Shown here piece after piece: positions 11,895 through 21,599 of a stretch of 64,000 nucleotides of DNA. Numbering within the stretch: the first letter of the stretch is position 1; each line of letters begins with the position of its first letter. The stretch is taken from the NCBI GenBank assembly GCA_023634235.1, contig JAMKCF010000002.1, positions 12,464,591 to 12,528,590 on the forward strand, read 5' to 3'. The notes beneath the pieces are model-generated. The model ran no database searches. It was not told the origin of the DNA and saw nothing but the letters and a program-made list of their open reading frames with translations. This DNA comes from Pisaster brevispinus (taxonomy: Eukaryota; Echinodermata; Asteroidea; Forcipulatida; Asteriidae). The translations under genes and the position numbers were made by a program.

Positions 11895-12171
11895 GGCCAA
11901 TTTCATAGCGTTGCATAACGGTAAGCACATTTTTGTGCTTACTATAGCAGAAAAAATAACTTAAGCGTAAGCGTATTTCACAGGTTAGCAAGACAATTTG
12001 GCAGCCATCTTGCGCGTTCGCCTTGGATTTGCACTGTTACGGCATACATTTGCAAACAGTAAGCACCGGAAGGTTAATATGCCTTTTTCTGTGCTTACAG
12101 TTAGCAGCAGTATAAAGGAAATCAGACAGTAAGCACAACATTCGCCGTTAAGCAGCCCTAAAAAAATTGGG
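11895..12171. mobile_element. Hairpin MITE, GGCCAATTTCATAG family, long form
   Basis: Paralogous to 3675-3958. It has the same internal landmarks (CTTGCGCGTTCGCCTTGGATT, CCGGAAGGTTA) and a decayed right end. Confidence 0.65.
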
Positions 12172-12285
12172 TACCGACAGAAAACTCAAACAACCAAACT
12201 TATTTCACAATATGTTATTAATTTCGTTGAGTTTGTCAATTCAATTCAGATTTATTTTAATACAAGTACACAATATGAGTTTTAT

Positions 12286-13640
12286 ATAATGAAAGTAACT
12301 TGCCCAATACAGTTCTCCGTCAGTGTCAAGTCGACCCCTGACAGTGGACTCGACAAAAACCCACCAGAAACGTGGACCGTGCCGCAGCCCTGTCGCAGTC
12401 AGTGGGCTCACTGAGTCGCCGCATGAGGGCGTTACGAGAGCCCAAGGAAATTCGTTATATACATTCAGCCAAAATTCACACAACTCAATAGTATATATAG
12501 CATTAACTTAAGAAGCTCAATCTGGATTTTGAAGCGGGAAAAACAAATTGCAAATACTGAAAATTGCTACACGTGTCTACCCTACAGCAGAATGCTTCTC
12601 ACTCATCTTTTTCTTAAGCCTTTGAGGAAGATTATTGCATATGATTAAAACGTATAAAGGCCATTAACACTGCCTGCATTTATCCCACAGTCCATTTAGG
12701 TTGCAGCATGTTTTTAAATTATTTCTTTCTTTCTTTCTAATAAAGAAATGATAACAACACTTTGTTTACACATAAAATTAACACAACAATTTATGTAAAT
12801 TAGACATCAACCTTTTTTTGTTTCGGTGAAATATTATTCTCATGAATAATCGTGAAACTGTACATGAAAACCCTTTTTAAAATGTAACAGTTGATTTCCG
12901 TTGTTCACAACCAAAATTAAGAACTATGTGTTTACATGCAGAAAACTGTGCATAGTTTTTCACTATTTCCTCCCAACTCAAACAACGGATTAATTAAGCC
13001 CAAATGTTTCCTGTATATCGTGATCACACAAAACATGAACACTGTCTGCGACTATTTTGTCAGCTCTACCAATCTTGTATAATACCGTGAACACCCAACT
13101 CGAAAATGTTGTCAGTGCTGTATTTGGTTGTTATGCCAGAAAAGCTTGTAACTTTCTCTCTCTAGTTAAACTATTGCTGAGAAATACACTGACCTAAGTA
13201 TCGCTACTTTATTTACAAGAACATTCTAATAACACATCTTTGATTTTTTGAAGCAATCCATCAATTCACCGGTAGAATAATTTCATTAATTTATGATCCA
13301 TGCAGATGGATTTGACTGTAAACGCTGTAACAGCCAACTTGGAATGTTAAGGAATTTAAAGAAGAAAGCATAGCAATAATAGTGATGGCAAAATAGAAAG
13401 GTATATATACATATTTTGAGCAACATAATTATAAATAATTCAATTGTTTTATTTTTAATATCAAGTAAAAACAAACACAAGGGAAACTGACTGGGTTCGT
13501 TTTAAATAGTTTGAGATTGAACACACACAAAGTTGGTTAAAGCTGGATTTGAGCCACCGATTTACGTACTGGCGCTCTACCAACCGAGCTATCAACGTTG
13601 GCGGTAGTTCTATGTTGTCAATATTTTTGTTCGGGTCGAC
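12286..13640. repeat. Paralogous repeat block with tRNA-like SINE head
   Basis: It holds the single copy of the ~190-bp repeat (12286-12475), one copy of the dispersed block duplicated at 5.1/5.8 kb (12815-13370), and a minus-strand tRNA-like head at 13540-13603 (A-box region 13591-13580, B box near 13555-13545, mutated to GGCTCAAATCC). No gene seen. Confidence 0.6.
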
Positions 13641-13706
13641 AGTCAAAAGTCATAGTTATATTTTAATCACTTTTTAATCAGGCCTTATCTCTTTACAATT
13701 GACTAA

Positions 13707-14118
13707 TTGTTTTAAGAGCTCTTACAAGAAATATCTTGTCTCTTGTTATCAAGAGTAGCTTCTTCTCTTTTTTCATCCTTCACCTCTTTGAGTTTCTAGT
13801 TATGGCTTACCCTCTTGTTCCGTCCTAGCTCGTTTAGTAGCGGTTTTTTTTGGTTTTGTTTTTTCCTGTTTCGTCCTTGTTTGTCGCTCTGTTATAACTT
13901 AAGTTCTGTTCTGTAGTCCAGTATTGTTTATAAGGCATTTCTATACAAGACTTTGTATTTTGAATATGCCTTCATATTTGACTCTTGTTTTCCTTGTGTC
14001 TCATTTAATTATTATTCTAGCAGTTCTTTCTACATCTTTGTTCAAAAGACCATCTTGTAACTACGTGTATGTTCATTTTGCAATAATGGAAATAAATGTC
14101 CAGTTGAATTGAATTGAA
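13707..14118 (+). mobile_element. Truncated LINE-like insertion, unit 2 only
   Basis: Unit 1 reads ACAATTGACTA directly into TTATAGAGTG (about 6570-6585). In unit 2 the same point is split by about 410 bp ending AATAAATGTCCAGTTGAATTGAATTGAACTA. A short pentanucleotide 3' tail and a near-repeat of the target (AATTGACTA / AATTGAACTA) suggest a 5'-truncated non-LTR retrotransposon insertion. The clade is not assigned because only non-coding 3' sequence remains. Confidence 0.45.
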
Positions 14119-14367
14119 CTATATAAAGTGTTTTGCCATCTTTATATTAACCATCTGTGCTCAAGCTCAACCCCAACCCCCTGTCAGCTTCCCGAAAACT
14201 GTTCTTTGTTCCCCTTCGCTATATTCAGTCTACTCTTCGTTCCTTGCCGTTCACTCCATAGCAACTTGTCCACATTACTGCTTCTGTTTCACAAATCTTA
14301 GTTTCGTGTCTTATTACCTTTTGTCCATAATAAGATATTATCATACACTGGATCGGGACGTCTTGGT

Positions 14368-15534
14368 TTACAACACCTCTACGTAGTGGTGCATGTCATC
14401 ACTCCCACGGTCGCGCTGAGTTTTCACCTGTTTCTGTGACAGTCGGTGTGGCCTGATTGACTCATTCACTGCTGTAGAACTCGTCGATGCCTTAGCACTC
14501 TCAGAAGCAGCATGCTTGGTCGGTTGAGTTTCTGCTAACTCAAAGGCACCCGCATCTCTCCGCTCACCACCTTGAGACGTGAGGCTTTCAGACTTTGTCT
14601 TGCCTCGGAAGACGAGCCAGTAGACAAGGATCACAATGTCGAGGATCAAGAAGACGGCAGCCACGCCCACTCCTATGAAGTGCACAGAGTTTCCGCTTCC
14701 AAGATGGTCGACCCTGGGGTCAGGTTCCTGTTTGGTTTGGATAGATGGGGAATGAGGCTGAGAATTAACCTCCTCCGTCACCAAATCTCGATTAGTTGTT
14801 GTAAGATTTGGGTTGACGGTAGAGATTTTGGGTATGTTTGGTTGAGCTGTGATTCGGCGATCGTGAACTCGAATCGTAAAGTTTTCACTTGTTTTGACGA
14901 ATGTGTCTCCACTGTATACCGAACAAGTTACATTTGCACCATCATGTCCACTTCGTATGCTCCGAAATTGTACAGCTTGTTTGTCTTTTGCGAACCTAAA
15001 TTCTATGGAACTTCTAAATAACTCAATATTCAGCCGGTTTAATAACCATTTATATGTGAAATGGGCTCCTCTCGCTTTTTGAACAAGACATCTAAAAGTA
15101 CCACTTTTTCCTTCAGTTATTTGAGAATGGTTTGTCACCACTGTGATGTTGATTGCCGATGGTATAATCAGTGCCACGCTCTCAGAAAGTACTGGTGTAT
15201 CTGAGGTATAAATCTTGCATCTATATTTTTTAGCATCGCTCAGCTGAACTCCTGTGATATTGAGAGACCAGTTGGAACCACCAGATATTGAAAACCTGTC
15301 TGTTAAATCTTTATACAATAATGTACATGAACTAATTGGTCTGTATTTGTCATTTATCAGACGATACCAATAAACAATACACTGCTGATGTGTACACTCG
15401 TCAAAGTCCGTTGGACAAGTAAGAGTCGCGTTAGTTCCCACTTCGGCCACGACATCCCTTGGTTGACCCGTGAGTTCACACGCTCTGCCTCCATAAGACA
15501 ACAAAGAAAACACTGCGACAGCTACGAGGAACAT
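14368..15534 (-). CDS. Two-Ig receptor, short-tailed, TM aspartate, copy C (intact)
   Basis: A single exon of 388 aa from ATG at 15534. It has the family leader, Ig1 (C40, W56, C106, with extra C19, C47, C52 and C70), Ig2 close to copy B (RCLVQKARGAHFTYKW), a shortened stalk, and TM about 283-309. The TM carries an unusual Asp at residue 299 (FLILDIVIL), where copies A, B and E have only hydrophobic residues. The tail is 79 aa and lacks the ITIM and ITSM-like motifs; it ends HHYVEVL, a C-terminal YxxV. Downstream of the stop some homology to the long tail persists (CATACACTGGATC), after which the ITIM region is replaced by other sequence, so the short tail arose by deletion. A short-tailed partner of the long inhibitory receptors, or a receptor pairing through its TM, is inference. 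Confidence 0.88.
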   Translation of the reverse strand: MFLVAVAVFSLLSYGGRACELTGQPRDVVAEVGTNATLTCPTDFDECTHQQCIVYWYRLINDKYRPISSCTLLYKDLTDRFSISGGSNWSLNITGVQLSDAKKYRCKIYTSDTPVLSESVALIIPSAINITVVTNHSQITEGKSGTFRCLVQKARGAHFTYKWLLNRLNIELFRSSIEFRFAKDKQAVQFRSIRSGHDGANVTCSVYSGDTFVKTSENFTIRVHDRRITAQPNIPKISTVNPNLTTTNRDLVTEEVNSQPHSPSIQTKQEPDPRVDHLGSGNSVHFIGVGVAAVFLILDIVILVYWLVFRGKTKSESLTSQGGERRDAGAFELAETQPTKHAASESAKASTSSTAVNESIRPHRLSQKQVKTQRDRGSDDMHHYVEVL

Positions 15535-15616
15535 CTTCACTTGATGCTGTCTGTTTTGTTGACTTCAGAAATATCGAACTGTTAAACGCTTTAACAACTC
15601 GCTTCCACCAAAGAAG

Positions 15617-15624
15617 TGACGTCA
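15617..15624. promoter_or_regulatory. CRE/ATF palindrome upstream of copy C
   Basis: TGACGTCA 83 bp upstream of the ATG at 15534. A minus-strand TATAAAG lies further up at 15675-15669. That order is unusual, so the real start site is unclear. Confidence 0.5.
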
Positions 15625-16500
15625 TCAGACGTCCGAGGTCTTAAGTTAGTCAGACTACTTGAACTTAGCTTTATAGTTTTGTGATCAATTTTATACAATC
15701 TTACAGCTCCCGGTTCGACTGTGGTAAGAAACGTTCCTCACGTCCACTGTTAAGGAAGTACCAACAATGAATTATTTTTTACAACATTTTGAGATTTTGT
15801 TATTTTTGTTGTCCGACTTCCTCATCATCATCGTTGGTTCAATGCCCCTCCTCTTGGTAAATCGAGCCAGTTTTGGCAAACAATCAATTTTGTTAGTAAA
15901 AAGGAAAGCCACATCATTGTTTTTGGGGAGAGTTAAGTATTTTTTGTCCTAAAGTTTCAAATAAACTTACACAATTGATCGTGCACTTTTTGACGACAAG
16001 TTACAGTAGATTTAGACCATTGTTTCAGTATGGCCTCTAAAGAGTGTAAATAAATAATTTTAAATGTAGCTGTAATAATACTGATTAAAGGCAAAGTATA
16101 CCTTTGGTTTGGAACTGTGCGATTGTTTCCATTCATTATAAATGGAAATTTAAATAATTAAACTAACCTGTGATATTTTTTTTTTCAAATGATTTTTGAA
16201 TCCCTCTCTCTAAAACCATATTGCTTAGAAGGGAATCGTTTCTCAAAATGTTTTTCACCACCAACAGCTGCAGTACTTCTTACTAAGTAAGTTTTAACGG
16301 TCATTTAATTTTGGAGTAATTACCAAAGGTCCACTTCCCTTTACAAAAATGTTAGATTAACAACTTTACGTCTCGAATATTGCTTGATACAAAGTAAGTA
16401 AACTATTAAAGCCATTCGTTAACAGGTTTATACATAAAACTTTACAAAAATATACTGACTGTGACTGCTGAGCAAAGGCTCTTCTGTTAGACACTCTCGT
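15625..16500. repeat. Receptor upstream flank, then 3' flank of a deleted long copy
   Basis: 15660-15970 resembles the upstream flank of the other copies (TTACAGCTCCCGGTTCGACT, TGTTAAGGAAGTACCAA). From about 16195 the sequence is the 3' flank seen at 7145-7456. No gene in between. Confidence 0.6.
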
Positions 16501-16504
16501 CTTC

Positions 16505-16774
16505 TTAGGGGGCGTGGCGGATGCTCCTTTGTCTTAGGTAATCAACAGTTTCCTTGTTGTCGATTCCAGCATAAAGAGTCTCCTCCTCTTCCGAGCTGAC
16601 GATTCTTGGCGATCCTCGGGAAAGATTCAAGTCGGCGTAGATAAGCCCCTCAGCGTTCCTTAGTCTGGGGTCATCTTTAGCGGCTCCGTCTCCATCACGG
16701 TCTGCTGTTTGCTCTGGTGGTTCGGACTTGGTTTCGGTCCTGGTGTGCGTTCTAAATTTGGAGAGATGGTACGG
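16505..16774 (-). pseudogene. Orphan ITIM/ITSM tail cassette of a deleted Ig receptor
   Basis: The last ~90 codons of the long receptor tail are open and well preserved, from PYHLSKF to the stop at 16507-16505. They include LIYADL and TLYAGI and a copy-specific VDYLRQRS end. Immediately upstream two in-frame stops (TGA TAG) precede a leader-like sequence that matches the 5' leader of the copy at 32.4 kb. The signal peptide, both Ig domains and the TM are therefore deleted. The frame has no in-frame Met. The bases TTTGATAG before the cassette could act as a weak phase-0 splice acceptor, but nothing else supports an exon. Confidence 0.75.
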
Positions 16775-16779
16775 CTATC

Positions 16780-18137
16780 AAATTTTGAGTGTTTGTTTGC
16801 TTCAAAAGCGTCTTCTTTGTTGAACTCGTGGACCAGTCGCTTTTAGTGGCGAGCTGATCTCATCAGATGGAAGAGGTATTTTTAGTCGGGATTAAAAGTG
16901 GTGCACTCAAACTGCATAAGACTCTTTAACGCCCAGTTTGATCGTGCCAAGAAGCAGTCATAATATCAAATGTTAAGGAAGTACCAATAGTGAATCTTTT
17001 TAACAAACAATTTTGACTTTTGCGATTGTTTGTTGTTGTTGTTGTTGTCTGACCTCATCAAGGAGTGAACCCGTGGTTGGTTCCATGCACTGCCTCCCAG
17101 TATATCGAGCCCCAAAAATGTTATGGCAAAACAAACATGTCGTTTTAAATAGGGTTGAGACGAAAAGTGCCCCCGTAAAGTAGTTTCGTGAGGAGGCCCC
17201 AGAAAAACCTACCGTCAGTGTCGTGGATGCATTTAAGCACATAATTAGCAACACTCATTATTCTTTGCAGACTATAAGCACTTACTTGTTAAAGGAGACT
17301 CCAATTTTCTGAACATTTGTAGTTCTTGCGTTCTGGCAACCTACAGCTGCGCAACACTTCACTCCATTGTGTTTTATTCTTTAGGTTTAAATAAATTTTT
17401 CGTCACATCTTGTTAAAAAAAATGAGGAGAAACTAGTAAATTTGGGTGCAAGAAACTTTGCTCCAGCAACAAACTTCATATGTTTGTGTTGCTGACAGAA
17501 TGGTGCGACGACTCTGCGTTTGCATTTTTTTAACCCCTAAAAAAACGCGCGCGTTGATGCATATGGGGTAACGTGTCCTATCCAGTCAATATTAATGGAG
17601 ATCAATGGTTACATGTGTAAGTAAAACTTACACAAGAGCGTTCGAGTAGCCATCACGTGATACTCGTGTCTGCCCCGGTGTCAGCAACCACAGCCCCAGT
17701 TCGCGAGCGGGTCTCTGGTGGATGCCCGGGTTTAATGACGTAGTTTCCGACTGCAGGCGCATCATACCAAGATTGCTGGGGCTAGTTGAATGCAACGCAA
17801 GTACAAACAATTATGACAAATGGAAAGGAAATGTATTTTCTGACAAACAAACAGTTGGTGAGTGTGTGCAAATTATGAATGACAAAATTAAATTGTGTCC
17901 TCACGGACATCGACATTTTCCAATTGAGCAGACGACAAAAATGACGGAGCTTTCTGTACACTTTTTTAAGTGGGCGCCGCTACGCAACAACCTTTGACCT
18001 TAATTTTACCAGAGTGCATTGCCAAGCGAAAACGCGGCAGCGTTTGATTAGCCTCGTTTCGTGGCCACCACGAGTGTAAATCCCCGGCACACACGGGAAG
18101 GCTAATCGAACGCCCCAATAATTCCTTCCTTGGGTGT
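16780..18137. repeat. Segment paralogous to 32412-33750 (receptor upstream region)
   Basis: 16782-17200 matches 32440-32830 (AGCGTCTTCTTTGTTGAACTC, GGACCAGTCGCTTTTAGTGG, CATCAGATGGAAGAGG). Between 17.2 and 18.1 kb the two blocks diverge through insertions. An imperfect inverted repeat (GCGTTTGATTAGCCT / AGGCTAATCGAACGC) lies at about 18041-18106. No gene recognised. Confidence 0.65.
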
Positions 18138-18530
18138 ATTTCGTGTCATCTTGTTGAGGAATAACATACCAAGTTCTGGAAATCTATTTTAATTAATAAT
18201 ACTATCAAGTCATCATCTGGATAATATTTGTGAATGCTCGTCCGATTTAGATATAGAGGATCGTACCTTTTTCAGCGGTCATGGCATTAGTCATCGGGTA
18301 AAATGATTTTATGCAACCACTCTATCTTTTTGACGCCCCATTTCCCCTAAAAACAAACAGACGCCTCACCATATGCAAACGGTGAGGGCGGCCTGCAGTT
18401 CGCTCCAATTTTAAAGCAAAATGGCTGCGCCCTCTGTGGAGGAAAGTTCGAGTATTTCTGATGGTTACTATGCAATTTTGAACACAAGAAAAGAGGTAAA
18501 AATGTTTTAAAATGTTAAGGTTGTGTAATT
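18138..18530 (+). pseudogene. Duplicated DNAJC11 promoter region and first coding exon
   Basis: 18421-18495 reads ATG GCT GCG CCC ... AAA GAG then GTAAAA. It encodes [20 protein letters not shown] and four more residues up to the splice donor, nearly identical to DNAJC11 exon 1 at 34333-34410 but one codon shorter, with D15 changed to G. About 280 bp upstream is also shared (TGTCATCTTGTTGAGGA, GAATGCTCGTCCG, GGATCGTACC). No J-domain exon follows before the receptor copies, so it is an isolated exon. It could be inert or, if transcribed, an alternative first exon for DNAJC11 16 kb downstream. The donor site is intact. Confidence 0.85.
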
Positions 18531-20733
18531 CGTGTGTCTTTGCTATTATTGAAATAGTTGTGGATTTTTGCTATTTGGGTAAAATTTGCAATTTTGCAAT
18601 TTCCAAGAAAAGTATGTTCAATGTTTTTTTTTCCAATAAAAAATAAGACAGGGTATTTTACTTATAACGGCAACGGTAATCATCAAAAGTGCAAACTATT
18701 TTGCCGGACCGCAATTCCCCGGGAGCTACAAATTTAGAAAAGAAAGGGTAATTATTGTAGTAGTCTCCATTTATCCTAGCATTAAATCATATGTGTTGTA
18801 GCAGAGGGCGAGGCATTTTTAATAAAAAAAAATTTAAGTGGGGGGGGGGGGCGTCAGCGGGGATTCGAACGCAGAGCGTGGGGGTTCAGAAGCGGAAGCG
18901 CTGTCCTCTCTAGGCTTCAGGGTTTCTGGAAATCCTTAAAAGTATCAAGAAGCGTGTAATGAGCCGAGTTAAGCTGCACGTAAAAAATAACATATAATGC
19001 GAGTGGGTATAGCTGTTTCTCCTCTGCTTTATTCTCGTATGTTTGGTCTTAAATTTTGTTCAATGTCTCTTGTCATTAAAAGGGTCTTAAAAGGTCCTAT
19101 ATTACTTTTTGAATTGTGCAAATACCCTGCGCTACCACGCACAAGTACCAGGATGTGGTTGCAAAATTCAGTCATTTAATGCGCTATTCGTGTATGCTCC
19201 AAAAGCCCGGCGCTTTACGCTTTGCCAGTGAAACAGCGTTTCAATTTTTTTTATTTTTTTTTTACCGTTGCCAGTTAAATATCGAAGTGCCTAACTTTTT
19301 CCATAGGAGGGCCTACTAAGTTTGAATGCACTCTGAGTCTTGCTTGGCCCCCACCAGTACCTCCAGTAATGCATACATGGTCAAGGGACACTGAAGGGGG
19401 GGGGGGGGGTAAACTTAATACAGACATTTTGGGGGCAAGGAACGTTCATGTACTCATTTCATAATATTGTGGTGTAAAGAAGAAAAAGTGTTGGCTCTGA
19501 TGGCACAGTTTGTGTGATTTTAGTGGCGAATCCGCAGGTGCCCTCTGTTGTGATGCATAACCGGGATGAGCTCAAATATTTTCGTTCAGCATGCCCGGAA
19601 GCCATTTTGTTTTGTGTTTTATATACACACAATCAGATATACTAAACCTTCTCAAAAACAGATGGCTGTTCCATGATTGAACCAGATCGACCAGTGAATA
19701 ACAATATTTCCGTCCTGGTAATATTACTTGCCTCCAGTTTTATAGTTTATTATTAGTTTATTAAAACAAATTAAAAAGTCACGGCCAGAGGCCGAATTGA
19801 ATTTGAATTACAATATTAAGAAACGAGGGTAAAAGTATAAATTAAAAGGTAAAATAGCCAAGAAAGAATCCTACTACAAACACTAAATACACTTATTAAA
19901 ACCCTCGGAGCAGCCGAGGGGCGCGGGCGGAAAGACCAGATTCATACTTTTGTTAAAAACTACAAAATGCGTGGATCAATTCCGCTGATTTTTTTTAAAC
20001 TAACCTTAAACATCACTCTTTCATATACTGTAGTGATTTCTGGGTGGGTAAACTCAGAGGTTGAAAAATAGTGTTTGATGTCAGATTAGTCTATATGGAC
20101 CCATTATAATGTGCACCCAAAACAATCAAATGGTTTAGGAAAATCGGTTAAAGCTAAGGTTTCCATTGTGTTGGCCGTGTTGCTACCTTTATAAAAACAC
20201 AAGGATAGTTGCAGGGACAGTACAACAGCTTTCTGGGAAAAAAGACAGTTTGCATTTTTTGCTCCATGCAGGCCTGATACTTCACAGAGGCAATGGAAGG
20301 AAATGTAAGGTTGATCCTTAATAGGAAAGAGACTAATAACCAAAGATCGTTGATTAGCAGAAATAATCACAGTTATGGCGTCATCTGTTAGGGTGTTAAC
20401 AGAGGTTGGCAGATGTACACATGGAAGAACTTTTAAAAAATTATTAGCTCCGGGTCAACTGGGGAAGAATGACGTAGGCCAAGGCCTATTTAAAAAGTTC
20501 AAAAAATTCCACATTAAAATGCACATAAAACATAGCATCCTCTATTTAATCAGGTCAAGTTCTGTGTATCATTGATCACTTCGACGACAAAACATTAACA
20601 GGTTTACACCATTATGTAATGACCTTTACAGATTGTAAAGAAATAGTTTTATGTATTGCAACAATTTTACTAAGAAAATTACATTTTTAACAACTTTACG
20701 CTCGGACAATGCTTATATATAAAGTAAGTAGAC
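18531..20733. other. Non-coding stretch; possible retroelement 3' end at 19735-19935
   Basis: No gene is supported. It has homopolymer G runs at about 18840 and 19397. 19735-19810 read on the minus strand gives GGCCTCTGGCCGTGACTTTT followed by AATAAACTAATAATAAACT, which looks like the A-rich 3' end of a non-LTR element; this is weakly supported. The remainder is unremarkable AT-rich DNA with short unconserved ORFs. Confidence 0.4.
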
Positions 20734-20833
20734 CAGTGCTGGAGGACTCGAGACCGGTCTCCCCCTCAGTGGGGAAGACTCGGACTCGGACTCGGACTCG
20801 GACTCGGACAGCAGGGACTCGACTACAGCACTG
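20734..20833. mobile_element. 100-bp non-autonomous hAT-type element with 8-bp target duplication
   Basis: The ends are CAGTGCTGGAGGACTCGAG and its near reverse complement (GACTCGACTACAGCACTG). The flanks are AAGTAGAC (20726-20733) and AAGTAAAC (20834-20841), a 7/8 matching 8-bp target-site duplication. CAGNGNTG ends with 8-bp duplications are typical of hAT elements. The interior has a (GACTCG)n tract. Paralogous 3' flanks at 7340 and 16391 lack the insertion. Confidence 0.75.
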
Positions 20834-20904
20834 AAGTAAACTAATAAAGCCATTCGTTAACAGGTTTATGCATAAAACTTTACAAACATATAATGACTAT
20901 GACT

Positions 20905-21452
20905 ACCATTTTGTTCTTTTTTTATATTCCGAAGTTCTATGACTTTGTTGTATTCGCCAAACTCAAATTCTGAGGAAATTTATAAGTACTGCGTCCAAGA
21001 ACAATCGATATGTCAAATGAGCTTCTTTAGTTTTTTTAAGCATAGCATCTAAAAGCATTACTTTCCCCTACAGCTATTTGGGAATGGGTTGCGTTAACCG
21101 TAATGTTGGTTTCCGAGCCCCGGGTCTCGCACCTGTATGGGGAGTATTTGCGAGCATCTTTCGGCTCAACTCTTCTGATATTGAGAGTCCAGTTGAGACC
21201 ACGAGATATTGAAAACCTGTCTCTGAAATCTTTATACAATGTGGTACACGAACTAATCGGTGTATATTTGTCATTCATCAGACGATGCCAAAAGACCTTA
21301 CACTTGTTATTTCGGCACTCGTCAAAGTCAGTTGGACAAGTAGGAGTCGCGTTAGTGGCTACTTCGGCCACGACATCCCTTGGCTGACCCGTGAGTTCAC
21401 ACGCTCTGCCTCCGTAAGACAAAGAAAACACTGTAAAAGCTACGAGGAACAT
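20905..21452 (-). pseudogene. Ig receptor pseudogene, copy at 21.4 kb
   Basis: From ATG at 21452: leader (one residue shorter), Ig1 up to YRCETRG, then a deletion of the last Ig1 strand and linker, and the start of Ig2 (ETNITVNATHSQIAVGES). A stop follows at RCYA, then a frame change after which Ig2-like codons continue (EAHLTYRLFL). At about 20930 the Ig2 sequence joins the family 3' flank (CAGGTTTATGCATAAAACTTT), so stalk, TM and tail are gone. Several independent lesions make this clearly a decayed copy. Confidence 0.85.
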
Positions 21453-21555
21453 CTTCACTTGACGTTGTGTTTAACTCGAAAGAAGTTTTGGGGTTTTGTT
21501 GACTTCAAAAATATCGAATTGTTAACGTTTCGACCAATCGCTTCCACTAACGAAG

Positions 21556-21563
21556 TGACGTCA
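21556..21563. promoter_or_regulatory. CRE/ATF palindrome upstream of pseudogene at 21452
   Basis: TGACGTCA about 104 bp above the ATG. Preserved despite decay of the gene. Confidence 0.4.
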
Positions 21564-21599
21564 ACAGACGACAGAGGTCTAAAATTAGTCAGATTTTAA

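Noticed and set aside
13286..13480. Small hydrophobic minus-strand ORF
   Set aside because: Lies in the dispersed repeat next to the SINE head. The paralogous copy at 6277-6516 gives a different peptide.
18421..18495. A second DNAJC11 gene
   Set aside because: Only the first exon and upstream flank are present. No J-domain or later exons follow before the receptor copies on this strand.
18835..18960. tRNA or SINE suggested by GCGTTCGAATCCCC on the minus strand
   Set aside because: A B-box-like motif is present, but no convincing A box or cloverleaf could be drawn.
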